Of a stretch of 36,987 nt of DNA, positions 14,937 to 22,908 are shown piece by piece (within the stretch, counting starts at the first letter, position 1; the number at the start of each line of letters is the position of its first letter). The position numbers and the translations under genes are program-made. A model generated the notes under the pieces. It was not told where the DNA came from. It ran no database searches and saw only the letters and a list, made by a program, of their open reading frames with translations. The DNA lies in the NCBI GenBank assembly GCA_029210965.1, contig JARGFZ010000025.1:1-36987 (forward strand), read 5' to 3'. Origin of the DNA: a bacterium. GTDB taxonomy: Bacteria > BMS3Abin14.

Positions 14937-16793
14937 TTACTGTGTGGTGACCTTCAGGACTACGGACTGTCCTTCCTGGTAAACGTCATATCCGATCCTG
15001 GTTGGCAGGATCTCAATAGAGACCCTGACCCCGCGGCCATCTCCTGCCAACGGCTCCACATATACCTCGCCAACGATCTTTTCACCACCGCCTATGCGGT
15101 CAGGCAGTTCCACCAACATGTCCGGAAACTCTATGTCTATCCACTTTCGGGACAGCTTTGCCGAGGTTGTAACATTGTAATCTGTCATTCCGTTGGTGGA
15201 GAAGGTGATCAGCGCTTTACTTATATCCTCAACTACAGCGATCCTGTCCAGAATCCCGGGACGCAGGGGCCTTATATTGGCAACCACAGGAGAGGGGCTC
15301 TCGGGGGTTTTAACTGGTGCTGTTTTCTTGACCTGTGGTTTTCTTTTTACCGGAGCAGGTGCCTGGGCTTGGGGCCTCGACGACAGTGTCGTCTGTTCAG
15401 AAACCCGTTTCTCCATCAACCTGGATTCCCGGCGAGCTCTCATCGCCTCCTCCCTGGCCTTCTGCGCGGACATCCGCGCCTGTTCCTTTTTGTCTACAGG
15501 CGATGCCGCAGGCACGGTCTTTCCTGAACCTTCCAGACTTGCTGTGATCTCGAAAGATTCCGCCTTTTCATATGAAACTTTCAGTTTGGCCACACCGTCT
15601 TTAAAGGCGCCTGGCATAATTACGTTCGGATTGAGGATCCCGGTCCCTGTTGAATTTAACCTGACAATGGACCCCGGGGGAATCGATGATGTCTTGTTAC
15701 CGAACTCATCCTCGGAAGTGATCCTGATCTCAAACGGTTCACCCGCCATGGCAGAATCAGGTGTAAGTATTCTGAGGTTTTTGACCCCGGCGGGAACTAT
15801 GAGAACGCTGAAATCACCGGAGATATTACTCTGAAGCTCAGATATTTTGACAGTGTGCTCCCCTGCCGATCTCATGACGATCCCGACTCTCGCGACACCA
15901 TCACTGAACGCAGAAGGTGGTATCAGGTCAGGGGCAGTTTGAGCATCTCTGGAATAAAGACGAACACCCTTGTAGCGGCTGCCGTAATCGGTCACCAGGT
16001 TGCCATAGGAATCAAGTGCACGGATCGTTAGAGCGAATTCCCTTCCCGCAACAGACTGGCCGGAAGCGATCTTTATATCGAAGGAGCCAAGGGGCGCGGG
16101 GAGAACCTTTATAGAGGCAGAGGATCCGGACAACCCTCTTTTCTTGTCCCGCAGGTTTACAGATTGTTCCCCGTGAGCTCTGAACCTGATGGGGAGTTCA
16201 TAAACCCCTCCGGCCCTGCTGATAATCTCCCCGACCACTGAGGCAGCACTATCCTCCAGAGAAATGGATTGGGCCTGCGGGAGGTATCCATAGGCGATGT
16301 TACCATGAGCATCAACAGCCTGTATGGACATGATAACTTCCTCCCCCACTTCAGCCCTGGGAGGAAGGTCAACCCGTAGTTCCACAGGACGGCCTGTTTT
16401 TATCGTCAGGTTCCATTGGTCCAGTACCTTGCCCTTGTCATCACGAAGAAACAGGGTCAGTTCCCCCATTTTCTCCGTGCGGACACTATACTGAAATCCT
16501 GGGACATAGTTTTCGGGGGTAAGTATGGATGGCTGCACACTGGCCGCCTGAGAAACACTGAGCGTCAGGGAAGTTTCAGGTTTCCAGTTTTCAGCCATGA
16601 GGTTCCCATAACGGTCAACAAAGGTGACAGCCACCTCAAACTCTACTCCAGCCATGACCTCCTCCGGCACGCTGGCCACAATATGGTCAAAGGCAGCTGG
16701 TTTTATGGTGATACTCTGAGCGGTGTTAGGAGTGAATGATAAAACACTTATAACGGCAAGAACGGCAAGACAGCCAGCCCGTCTGAAGGACAT
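14937..16793 (-). CDS. Exported protein with Ig-like repeats and a C-terminal AMIN domain
   Basis: A 618-residue envelope protein. The start at 16793 follows AAAGGAGAG and gives a signal peptide (FRRAGCLAVLAVISVLSF). The body contains about four Ig/filamin-like beta modules, each with a DxYGN or DxxGN turn (DRYGN, DAHGN, DSYGN, DEFGN). An Ala/Arg/Lys/Pro-rich, probably unfolded linker precedes residues ~513-618, which match an AMIN domain (IAVVEDISKALITFS, WIDIEFPDMLVELP, VYVEPLAGDGRGVRVSIEI, GQSVVLKV). AMIN domains bind peptidoglycan or target proteins to sites in the periplasm, as in AmiC and PilQ. No amidase or secretin domain is present. As the first gene of the four-gene group, it probably anchors the complex to the cell wall. 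Confidence 0.87.
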   Translation of the reverse strand: MSFRRAGCLAVLAVISVLSFTPNTAQSITIKPAAFDHIVASVPEEVMAGVEFEVAVTFVDRYGNLMAENWKPETSLTLSVSQAASVQPSILTPENYVPGFQYSVRTEKMGELTLFLRDDKGKVLDQWNLTIKTGRPVELRVDLPPRAEVGEEVIMSIQAVDAHGNIAYGYLPQAQSISLEDSAASVVGEIISRAGGVYELPIRFRAHGEQSVNLRDKKRGLSGSSASIKVLPAPLGSFDIKIASGQSVAGREFALTIRALDSYGNLVTDYGSRYKGVRLYSRDAQTAPDLIPPSAFSDGVARVGIVMRSAGEHTVKISELQSNISGDFSVLIVPAGVKNLRILTPDSAMAGEPFEIRITSEDEFGNKTSSIPPGSIVRLNSTGTGILNPNVIMPGAFKDGVAKLKVSYEKAESFEITASLEGSGKTVPAASPVDKKEQARMSAQKAREEAMRARRESRLMEKRVSEQTTLSSRPQAQAPAPVKRKPQVKKTAPVKTPESPSPVVANIRPLRPGILDRIAVVEDISKALITFSTNGMTDYNVTTSAKLSRKWIDIEFPDMLVELPDRIGGGEKIVGEVYVEPLAGDGRGVRVSIEILPTRIGYDVYQEGQSVVLKVTTQ

Positions 16794-16958
16794 CCGGCAC
16801 TCTCCTTTTCTCATCACTTGCGGGGTCTTCCCGGTAAAATGCCTTGCGAAACCAAGCTCCCCCGAGTGCGACAAATCCATAGCGGCTCGGCCACGATGGA
16901 CCCACCCGATTCCTGATTTCAACAAACCATGTAAATTCCTACATAACTAACATATTGC

Positions 16959-16975
16959 CCTTGACCATGTCAAGG
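16959..16975 (-). promoter_or_regulatory. Palindrome over a -35-like TTGACA upstream of the AMIN gene
   Basis: CCTTGAC and GTCAAGG form a perfect 7-bp palindrome around CAT. On the minus strand it includes TTGACA (16973-16968), a perfect sigma-70 -35 hexamer. No convincing -10 lies at the right distance (TATGTT is too close), so this may be an operator with or without a promoter for the AMIN-receiver gene group. Confidence 0.35.
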
Positions 16976-17023
16976 TTTATCGCCTGTTTAAATCGCTGTA
17001 AACCTTCAAAATATTTAAGTTTT

Positions 17024-17190
17024 ATGGATGATGGAATCGCAAAATATCCATCAATCAGGATGTAGGCCTAGCGTGCATCCTGGGGTGGGGGCCACGCCAA
17101 TGGCGTGGGGCGGATTCACTTCGCCTGGCGGGGGAGTCACGCCAGCGGCGTGACCGCCCTTCAGATGGCTCGAAGAGATTTATTGCGAAG
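17024..17190 (-). repeat. Multi-hairpin element, diverged member of the TTTTTGCGA family
   Basis: The argC-AMIN gap holds a chain of hairpins: GATGGA/TCCATC (17030-17052), CAGGATG/CATCCTG (17056-17082), CCACGCC/GGCGTGG (17092-17108) and GTCACGCC/GGCGTGAC (17136-17154). It closes with TCGAAGAGATTTATTGCGA. On the minus strand it begins with TTCGCAATAAATCTCTTCGA, like the elements at 14880 and 29288. There is no ORF; together with the AMIN leader it accounts for the gap 16794-17206. Confidence 0.55.
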
Positions 17191-17206
17191 TGATTAATAT
17201 AGCCGC

Positions 17207-18250
17207 TCAAGGATGCAGGGCCGTTTGCCGGATGCCAGTTGTTTCAGGAAACCCCATCATGAGGTTCATGTTCTGTACAGCCTGTCCTGACGCCCCTTTT
17301 ACCAAATTGTCAATACACGACACAATAACGACCGTACCCGTCCGGGTATCCAGCCTGGGTCCAATCCAGCAAAGATTAGTACCTCTGACGTCCTTTAATG
17401 AGGGAAGGATAACATCGGGACCGTTTACCCGAACGAATAATTCCTCCTTGTAATATTCCAGGAAGGCCGAAAACAGCTTACCGTCATCAAAGTTTCCTGA
17501 AGGCTTGACATATATAGTGGACAGTATTCCTCTGCTTACAGGGAGCAGATGAGGTGAAAATGTAATTCTGACATCAACTCCAGCCAGGCTGCTCAATTCC
17601 TGTTCCATCTCGCCTATGTGCCTGTGGTGACCGGCAATGTTGTAGGCAGAAAAGTTACCAGCGGTTTCCGGGAAATGTAAACCGGGCGCGGGTACACGCC
17701 CTGCGCCGCTGACACCTGATTTACTGTCCACCACTATGGTCCCTGGATCCACCATTCCCTCCGCAAGCAGAGGGGCCAATCCGAGGATGACGCTGGTGGG
17801 ATAACAACCAGGGTTTGCAACCAGATCTGCTCCAACGATCTTCTCCCTGTAAAGCTCCGGCATTCCGTATACCGCTTCAGCAAGCAGATCAATGCGTGTG
17901 TGCGTACCGTACCATTTTTCGTATCCTGAGAAATCGTTAAAACGAAAATCAGCAGATAGGTCCACAACCTTTAAACCCGCCTCCCTTAATACCCCGACCG
18001 TTTCCATCGATTCGCCATGAGGCAGGCACACAAAGAAGAATTCAGCCTTATCAGCGGCATCGGCAGCATCAAAGCTTGAAAGAACCAGTTCCAGGGATTC
18101 AGCAAGATGAGGGATAGCATTGCCTATCCTTTGTCCTGCCCAGGATCTTGAGGTCGCATAAGTAAGCTGGACTCCCGGATGTCCATGAAGGATCCGGACA
18201 AGTTCCATTCCCGTATATCCGGAAACCCCAACAATACCTGCATTTAACAT
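17207..18250 (-). CDS. argC: N-acetyl-gamma-glutamyl-phosphate reductase
   Basis: Third step of arginine synthesis: NADPH-dependent reduction of N-acetylglutamyl phosphate to the semialdehyde. The 347-residue length is normal. The nucleotide-binding turn is GIVGVSGYTGMELVRIL, the catalytic Cys is C149 in VANPGCYPTSVILGLAPLL, and HHRHIGEMEQEL carries the conserved His. LSADFRF and KSGVSGAGR are also present. The ATG at 18250 has GGGGAG upstream. No other arginine gene is nearby; an argC downstream of rplM-rpsI is common in deltaproteobacteria. The terminator and repeat B separate it from the ribosomal genes, so it probably has its own promoter. Confidence 0.95.
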   Translation of the reverse strand: MLNAGIVGVSGYTGMELVRILHGHPGVQLTYATSRSWAGQRIGNAIPHLAESLELVLSSFDAADAADKAEFFFVCLPHGESMETVGVLREAGLKVVDLSADFRFNDFSGYEKWYGTHTRIDLLAEAVYGMPELYREKIVGADLVANPGCYPTSVILGLAPLLAEGMVDPGTIVVDSKSGVSGAGRVPAPGLHFPETAGNFSAYNIAGHHRHIGEMEQELSSLAGVDVRITFSPHLLPVSRGILSTIYVKPSGNFDDGKLFSAFLEYYKEELFVRVNGPDVILPSLKDVRGTNLCWIGPRLDTRTGTVVIVSCIDNLVKGASGQAVQNMNLMMGFPETTGIRQTALHP

Positions 18251-18376
18251 GATCTAACTCCCCTCTCTGTTTGAATTCTCAGATCCCGCGGGACAAAGTT
18301 ATCATTTAACACTCCCTATGCATAGCGAGATTCAGTGATTCGTAAATCTTGAAAGGGGAAAAATCGCCTGCCTATG

Positions 18377-18534
18377 TTTGATAGAGTCGCAAAAAGTCCA
18401 ATCTGGGACTTTTCGCTCCAGGGAAAGTGAAAAGCGTCGTTTTCCCTTTCCTTACAAATCAATGACTTACGGAGTGAGTCATTGATTTGGGCGCCCTGCG
18501 CGGGGCGCGTTGATGACTTTTTGCGAAGTCATCA
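18377..18534 (-). repeat. Hairpin-rich dispersed repeat, copy B
   Basis: A 158-bp element in the argC-rpsI gap, inverted relative to copy A at 5987-6143 and matching it end to end. Its minus strand begins TGATGACTTCGCAAAAAGTC and ends GGACTTTTTGCGACTC. All hairpins of copy A are kept, and several differences look compensatory or fall in loops. The rest of the gap (18251-18655) holds the argC leader and the rpsI terminator. Confidence 0.85.
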
Positions 18535-18602
18535 TGTTTGGAATTCCTGATCAGAAATTACCGATAACAAGTCCCGGCTTGTAACAAATCACGGCCTCTA
18601 AC

Positions 18603-18635
18603 AAAAAAAGGGAAGGGCTCTCGCCCTTCCCTTTT
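18603..18635 (-). terminator. Intrinsic terminator of the rplM-rpsI operon
   Basis: On the minus strand, AAAAGGGAAGGGC and GCCCTTCCCTTTT form a 13-bp stem with a 4-nt loop, followed by a run of T (7 in a row including the stem end). It starts 20 nt after the rpsI stop codon. The A-run on the other side could let it work in both directions. Confidence 0.9.
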
Positions 18636-18655
18636 GATCTCGTATACTGCTCTGA

Positions 18656-19048
18656 TCAACGTTTGCTGAACTGGAAGCGTGCCCGTGCACCTCGCTGGCC
18701 GTACTTTTTCCGCTCGACCTCACGTGCGTCGCGAGTCAGGTATCCGGCTTTTTTCAGCGGCTTCCTGTAATCGTCGGAGACTTTAAGCAACGCTCTGCTG
18801 ATACCGTGCTTAATAGCGCCAGCCTGACCACTGATGCCGCCGCCGTTCACATTGATGCTGACATCATATTGGCCAGTGGTCCCAGTGAGTTCAAAGGGCT
18901 GCATGATGATCATCTTCAGGGTTTCCCTCATCAGATAGGCATCCGCATCCTTTTTGTTGATGATTATTTTGCCATCACCGGGCTTGAGGTAAACTCTGGC
19001 AACGGATGTCTTCCGCCGACCTGTGCTGTAAAACTTATTTTCAGTCAT
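18656..19048 (-). CDS. rpsI: 30S ribosomal protein uS9
   Basis: A 130-residue protein with the full family pattern: [39 protein letters not shown] and the C-terminal [24 protein letters not shown], whose basic tail reaches the decoding site of the ribosome. It lies 15 bp after rplM in the standard operon and is followed by a strong terminator. Confidence 0.98.
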   Translation of the reverse strand: MTENKFYSTGRRKTSVARVYLKPGDGKIIINKKDADAYLMRETLKMIIMQPFELTGTTGQYDVSINVNGGGISGQAGAIKHGISRALLKVSDDYRKPLKKAGYLTRDAREVERKKYGQRGARARFQFSKR

Positions 19049-19063
19049 ATCAATTATCCCCGG

Positions 19064-19492
19064 TTAAATTACGATCTTTTCAGGCTGCTGCGCCGAGTGC
19101 GGATGATCGGGTCCGGCATACACCTTGAGCTTGGTTATCACCCGTGATGCGAGCCGGTTTTTGGGAAGCATCCCTTTTACCGCGATCTTGATGACCTGCT
19201 CCGGTTTACGATCGAGCATCTCTCTTGCACTCATACCTTTGATCCCGCCCGGATAACCTGAATGCCTGTAATACACTTTTGCATCCAGCTTATTGCCGGT
19301 CAGGCGCACCTTCTCGGCATTAACAATAATAACGAAATCGCCCGTATCCACATGATTTGTGAAAATAGGCTTGTGCTTTCCTCTGAGGATAGTAGCGACC
19401 CTGGTAGCAAGACGACCCAGGACCTGATCCTGGGCATCGATGACTACCCACTGCCGCTCGATGTCCTCTTTCTTTGCTGAATAAGTCTTCAT
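19064..19492 (-). CDS. rplM: 50S ribosomal protein uL13
   Basis: A 142-residue protein starting [15 protein letters not shown] at 19492, with GAGGT upstream; the frame is open further but has no better start. Conserved stretches include [55 protein letters not shown] and [12 protein letters not shown]. It binds 23S rRNA early in large-subunit assembly. It is the first gene of rplM-rpsI, and a sigma-70-like promoter lies 42-71 bp upstream. Confidence 0.98.
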   Translation of the reverse strand: MKTYSAKKEDIERQWVVIDAQDQVLGRLATRVATILRGKHKPIFTNHVDTGDFVIIVNAEKVRLTGNKLDAKVYYRHSGYPGGIKGMSAREMLDRKPEQVIKIAVKGMLPKNRLASRVITKLKVYAGPDHPHSAQQPEKIVI

Positions 19493-19533
19493 AATATCTA
19501 CCTCTATGCTGGAGTCGTTCACGGCGAACAGGA

Positions 19534-19563
19534 ATAGTTAGTACAAATAGAGACGTATGTCAA
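19534..19563 (-). promoter_or_regulatory. Sigma-70-type promoter for rplM-rpsI
   Basis: On the minus strand a perfect TTGACA -35 (19563-19558) is followed, after an 18-nt spacer, by AACTAT (19539-19534), which keeps the A, A and T most important for a -10. Transcription would begin near 19527, giving a leader of about 35 nt. Confidence 0.5.
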
Positions 19564-19588
19564 CAGGAGAACGTTGACACAGGAGAAC
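19563..19588. repeat. 10-bp direct repeat at the rplM promoter
   Basis: ACAGGAGAAC occurs at 19563-19572 and again at 19579-19588, a 16-bp period, at and upstream of the rplM -35 hexamer. It could be a regulator site or another duplication product. Confidence 0.4.
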
Positions 19589-19640
19589 TGGTTATGTAGT
19601 CAGTTGACAGCGTAATCAGTTGCTATGCGCCTGATTCCCC

Positions 19641-19713
19641 AGTGTAGAGTGCAGAGTGTAGAGTGCAGGGTGTAGAGTGCAGAGGGAAAACAGTGCAGGA
19701 GTGCAGAGTGCAA
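19641..19713 (+). repeat. Heptamer array, about 9 units of AGTGyAG
   Basis: The longest array in the window. Six head-to-tail 7-nt units alternate AGTGTAG and AGTGCAG with one G change; after a short break three more AGTGCAG-type units follow. It lies in the rplM-Mut7-C gap (19523-19941), which has no supported gene. Confidence 0.8.
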
Positions 19714-19832
19714 AAGACAGTCAAAGGCAATTTTAGGGCGGAGTATGCCACATACGCCAAGGCTATGGCGGACAAATGTCTCATATCTCAAAAAAGGCTG
19801 ATTCAAGATTCTAGAATAATTAGGATCTTTCA

Positions 19833-19912
19833 CCGCGTCTCCGTGTCTCCGCGTCAAGCGGTCTTAAAGTTCCATTCTCCCATGCTCCCAAGCGCCAACG
19901 CTCCCATGCAGG
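19833..19912 (+). repeat. Two octamer arrays upstream of the Mut7-C stop
   Basis: Positions 19833-19856 hold three CCGnGTCT/A units, the same class as 3382-3413. Positions 19873-19912 hold five degenerate 8-nt units of consensus CATGCTCC. They end 29 bases from the 3' end of the Mut7-C gene. Confidence 0.65.
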
Positions 19913-19941
19913 AATACAGTTCGCCCCTGGTCGAGCTGCCC

Positions 19942-20415
19942 TTAGCCCTCCATGGCCCCCCTCATCCACCTCACCACCTCCTCCATCCTCTCACTGTGCG
20001 TCCCTTTCCAGAAAACCTTTCCACAGGATGGACAATGGGTAAATATTTTCTGAGATTGGTAAATAAACGGCGGGACCTTGCCCTGGGCCTCGGTCGGGTC
20101 CATGGACAGGAGCAGGTTGTTGCATTCAAGACACCTGGAAAAGGGTACAAGAAGATCGCAGAAAGGCTTTAATTTTTCTGCGATGGAGAGGAATTCTTCC
20201 CTGATATCCTTGCCTGTGACAGGCCAGGCAAGGTCGTCCAGACTTCTGGAAAGGTCAATATTCCTGGTTAAAAGAATTCGGTTCTGGTTGCGGACAAGAT
20301 ACTTGAGCTCGCTGTCATCAGCATCGCCGGCATAGGCAGTGTCGATGCCGAGCAGCCTGAGTTTTTTCGCCAGGGAGCCGAGCATGCGGTCTGCGAGGAA
20401 GCGCGGCCGATCCAT
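19942..20415 (-). CDS. Mut7-C RNAse domain protein with zinc-ribbon cysteines
   Basis: A protein of about 157 residues starting MDRPRFLADRMLGSLAKKLRLLGID, the typical opening of the Mut7-C domain (PIN-related fold, predicted RNase). Acidic residues in DRML, DADDSEL and TRNIDL fit the PIN-like active site. The C-terminal half carries CLECN and CPSCGKVFW, two CxxC knuckles that probably bind zinc. I chose the ATG at 20415 by family match; an ATG at 20436 is possible, and further upstream the frame runs into octamer repeat DNA. The substrate is unknown. It may pair with the UPF0173 hydrolase upstream only by location. Confidence 0.82.
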   Translation of the reverse strand: MDRPRFLADRMLGSLAKKLRLLGIDTAYAGDADDSELKYLVRNQNRILLTRNIDLSRSLDDLAWPVTGKDIREEFLSIAEKLKPFCDLLVPFSRCLECNNLLLSMDPTEAQGKVPPFIYQSQKIFTHCPSCGKVFWKGTHSERMEEVVRWMRGAMEG

Positions 20416-20441
20416 GGGATCAACCCGTCGGCCCATGTATC

Positions 20442-20594
20442 GGGGTGTCGGCGTCTCGGCGTGCCTGGGTAAAATAAAAAAAACCTCAATTGCTCTTCGT
20501 CGATACCCCGTTACTCCGAAACCCCGATACATTTGCCTGTACCTTGTGGCCGTTCTCTCGCCGATACCCCGACACCCCGTTCCGCCGATATCTG
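20442..20594. repeat. Three octamer arrays in the Mut7-C / UPF0173 gap
   Basis: Positions 20442-20465 hold three GGnGTnTC units, positions 20502-20533 hold four GATACCCC-type units, and 20563-20594 hold four more of the same class ending 4 bases from the UPF0173 stop (20599). The first array is roughly the reverse complement of the others. The same unit recurs at 31926-31957. Confidence 0.7.
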
Positions 20595-20598
20595 GCCC

Positions 20599-21255
20599 TT
20601 ACGGCAGGTTCGCCGGATTCAAAACAAGGACACCCTCTGGAAGGTTTCCCGCTGTGACCTCTACCTCCGATCCCCCTTCCCACGAAACCTCTTTCCGGCC
20701 GGCAAGGAATTCGTTCACCGGCGCAATGGGAAAATCCGCACCTTCTGTTTTAAAGTGCATGGGGATCACCAGCCCCGGCCTCAGGGAATCGATGAGAGAA
20801 TCCGCCTCGTGGCTGCCTATGGTGAAAAACCCGCCCACAGGCAGCATGAGGATGTCCACGGGCCTCAGCTGATGAGCTGTGGCATCGTTGAGAGTGTGTC
20901 CAATATCCCCCATGTGGCACAGGGCAATCCCATCCACCTCGAAACGAAAGATGATGTTGCCGCCTCGTTCCGACCCTTGGGAGGTGTCGTGGTAAGTGGA
21001 AACACCGAGGATTTTGATCCCGTCAACGGTTTTTGCACCCGCCTCATCCACAACCAGGGGGTTACCGGAAACGCTGGCGATGTGGTTGTGGTCCGAATGG
21101 CCATGGGAGACGAAAACAATTTCCGCCTCCTCCCCCACCAGCCGATACTTTACCGCCCCATCGTAAGAGCCCGGTTCGTAGGGATCAGTTATGATCCTGG
21201 TTCCGTTGTCCGCGGTCACGAGAAAGCATGAGTGTCCGATATATTTGATCTTCAT
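20599..21255 (-). CDS. UPF0173-type metallo-beta-lactamase-fold hydrolase
   Basis: A 218-residue protein with the metallo-beta-lactamase fold. It opens MKIKYIGHSCFLV as UPF0173 members do, then shows the metal motif VSHGHSDHNH, a second ligand region in STYHD, MGDIGHT and the late His in VIPMHFKTE. These bind two metal ions in related hydrolases. The substrate is not known for this family. No signal peptide, so it is cytoplasmic. The length is normal. Confidence 0.9.
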   Translation of the reverse strand: MKIKYIGHSCFLVTADNGTRIITDPYEPGSYDGAVKYRLVGEEAEIVFVSHGHSDHNHIASVSGNPLVVDEAGAKTVDGIKILGVSTYHDTSQGSERGGNIIFRFEVDGIALCHMGDIGHTLNDATAHQLRPVDILMLPVGGFFTIGSHEADSLIDSLRPGLVIPMHFKTEGADFPIAPVNEFLAGRKEVSWEGGSEVEVTAGNLPEGVLVLNPANLP

Positions 21256-21372
21256 TTCTTACCCCCAGTTCTATTAAGGATCCTCGTGAAAAGGGGAAGA
21301 GGAGAGGAGGAGAAAAGGAGACATAGCAAGGCTACCGTGACCCCCTTTTCACCTCTTCACCTTTTCTCCTCT

Positions 21373-21540
21373 TCATGCCTGATCCGATTCGACCTCCTTT
21401 TCCTCAGCCGGATCAGCGATCTCCTCCTTATGGACAGCGATAATACTGCGCACTGTGATCCCGGCTCCCTCAAGGGCTTTTTTCACCTCCGGCATCTTTG
21501 CGTCCGTTACCTTCACCAGAAAATTGCTGTTTGTAGCCAC
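21373..21540 (-). CDS. Small uncharacterised protein, 55 residues
   Basis: A short ORF with a textbook ribosome binding site (GGAGGT, 6 nt before a GTG start at 21540). The product opens MATNSNFLVKVTDAKMPEVK, continues KALEGAGITVRSIIAVHKEE and ends in an acidic tail (DPAEEKEVESDQA). The first ~40 residues look like a beta-alpha-beta unit, reminiscent of half an ACT or ferredoxin-like fold, but the match is too weak to name. It lies between the OmpA lipoprotein and UPF0173 genes, and its upstream gap consists almost wholly of heptamer arrays. Confidence 0.6.
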   Translation of the reverse strand: MATNSNFLVKVTDAKMPEVKKALEGAGITVRSIIAVHKEEIADPAEEKEVESDQA

Positions 21541-21566
21541 TGTAGTACCTCCGTTGCTTAGTTACG

Positions 21567-21692
21567 ATCTCAAATCTCAGATCTCAAATCTCAAAGGAAT
21601 CCAAAGTCCAAGATTCAAAATCCAAAATAAGATCTGGTGATTGGTTATTTATGACAAATGATTGGTTTTTCCATTCACCATTCACCATTCAA
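21567..21692 (+). repeat. Gap built of four heptamer-period arrays
   Basis: Four blocks in one 156-bp gap: ATCTCAA units at 21567-21594 (4 units); AnTCCAA-type units at 21599-21626 (4 units); TGATTGGTT repeated at 21638 and 21659, a 21-nt distance equal to three heptamers; and CATTCAC units at 21672-21692 (3 units) ending 4 bases from the OmpA gene stop. Only the ribosome binding site of the 55-residue ORF is left free. Confidence 0.8.
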
Positions 21693-21696
21693 ACAT

Positions 21697-22722
21697 TTAT
21701 TGCGTAGATTCCTGCGCCTCCGAGGTCCGCTCATAGGGGGGCAACAGAACGATCTCGATCCTTCTGTTGGCAGCCTTGCCTTTAGCTGTATCGTTCAGAG
21801 CCGTGGGCTGATACTCGCCGTACCCGGCCCCTGAGAGCTTCTGGGCGTCGATACCCACCTCACTTTGAAGGAAGTGGACCACCGCAAGCGCACGGCTGGC
21901 TGAAAGCTCCCAGTTCGTCGGGAATTTTTCCTGTAATTTCCCGCCGATGGGGTCGTTATCGCTGTGACCCTCGATCTGTATACGCTTGCCCTCAACCTTG
22001 GCAAGCTGGGCACCGACTCTCCTGAGAACCTCTATCCCGGAACCCTTCAGATCCGCCTTGCCGGAATCAAACAGGACCTTCGACTCCAGGTTAACGGATA
22101 GTCTGTCCTTCATCCTCCGGATCTGGATCTCGCCGGCCTCGATCTCACCTTTGAGGCTCCCAACCAGTTCATCGTAGGTGGCTTTGAGCTTCTCCAGTTC
22201 AACCTCCTTCTGTCTTTCCAATTCGCTGGTGCGGGCTTGAGCTGCGGCCAGATCACTTTTAGTCCTCTTCGCTTCGGCCTCGCGGACGGCAAGTTTTTCC
22301 CTGAGCTGGGCATTGGTGCCCTGGAGCTCCTTGCTGATCAGCATTGTCTCCTTGATCACCGCGGATTGGGATACCTCCTTTTTCTGGAGGATATCGCTCA
22401 ACCTCTCGTTCTGAGACTTGAGTTCCTGGTTGACCGCCTTTTCAACAGTCAAATTATTCTGCAGCAGGTCCCGCTCGTCACTCACACTCCCCAGACTCGC
22501 GGTCAGTTCATTCACCCTTTTCCCTGAAGAGGCGAGATCGTCCTGGCACCTGGAAAGCTCGGTTCGAAGAGCCTTGTTGTCCTCCACCTGTAAGGTAAGT
22601 CTTTCGGCACAACTCCTGGCTTCACCTTCCTTTAACAGGTATTCTTTTTTACTGACGATACAGCTCGACAGGGAGACTGTAAGGGCAAGTATCAGAAGCA
22701 TGGGTTTATATATAGTTTTCAA
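21697..22722 (-). CDS. OmpA-family lipoprotein with a coiled-coil stalk
   Basis: A 341-residue protein. The start is the TTG at 22722, fixed by a perfect AAAGGAGGT six bases upstream. A lipoprotein signal (LLILALTVSLSSC, lipid on C21) leads to residues ~25-215 of charged coiled coil. The C-terminal OmpA domain follows (VLFDSGKADLKGSG, RIQIEGHSDNDPI, NWELSASRALAVVHFL, LSGAGYGEYQP, KAANRRIEIVL), with the Asp and Arg that bind peptidoglycan. It probably tethers the outer membrane to the cell wall. Pal is shorter; this long-stalk form resembles MotB/YiaD-like OmpA lipoproteins without a beta-barrel. Confidence 0.92.
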   Translation of the reverse strand: MKTIYKPMLLILALTVSLSSCIVSKKEYLLKEGEARSCAERLTLQVEDNKALRTELSRCQDDLASSGKRVNELTASLGSVSDERDLLQNNLTVEKAVNQELKSQNERLSDILQKKEVSQSAVIKETMLISKELQGTNAQLREKLAVREAEAKRTKSDLAAAQARTSELERQKEVELEKLKATYDELVGSLKGEIEAGEIQIRRMKDRLSVNLESKVLFDSGKADLKGSGIEVLRRVGAQLAKVEGKRIQIEGHSDNDPIGGKLQEKFPTNWELSASRALAVVHFLQSEVGIDAQKLSGAGYGEYQPTALNDTAKGKAANRRIEIVLLPPYERTSEAQESTQ

Positions 22723-22738
22723 GGGCAGACCTCCTTTT

Positions 22739-22764
22739 GGTTAGTTTAACCGGGATACTATCCC
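22739..22764. promoter_or_regulatory. Adjacent palindromes upstream of the OmpA-lipoprotein gene
   Basis: GGTTA/TAACC (22739-22751) and GGGATA-C-TATCCC (22752-22764) are back to back, about 20-40 nt upstream of the TTG start. The position suits an operator. No promoter could be placed with confidence. Confidence 0.3.
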
Positions 22765-22908
22765 AAATCATGTGGAAAGAGTCCAGAGGGAACAAATGTT
22801 ACGTGTGTGCGTAGAGCGTGCCTGCGTTCATGCGTGAAATCTATAAAGCATCTGATTAGCGCCATAATACAGGGACCCACGTACGCATCTACGGAATTTC
22901 TCTGGACA

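Noticed and set aside
14937-16793. N-acetylmuramoyl-L-alanine amidase or PilQ secretin
   Set aside because: An AMIN domain is present, but it is C-terminal and no amidase or secretin domain follows.
19641-19713. CRISPR-like array
   Set aside because: Units are 7 nt with no spacers; repeat and spacer lengths do not fit CRISPR, and no cas genes are present.
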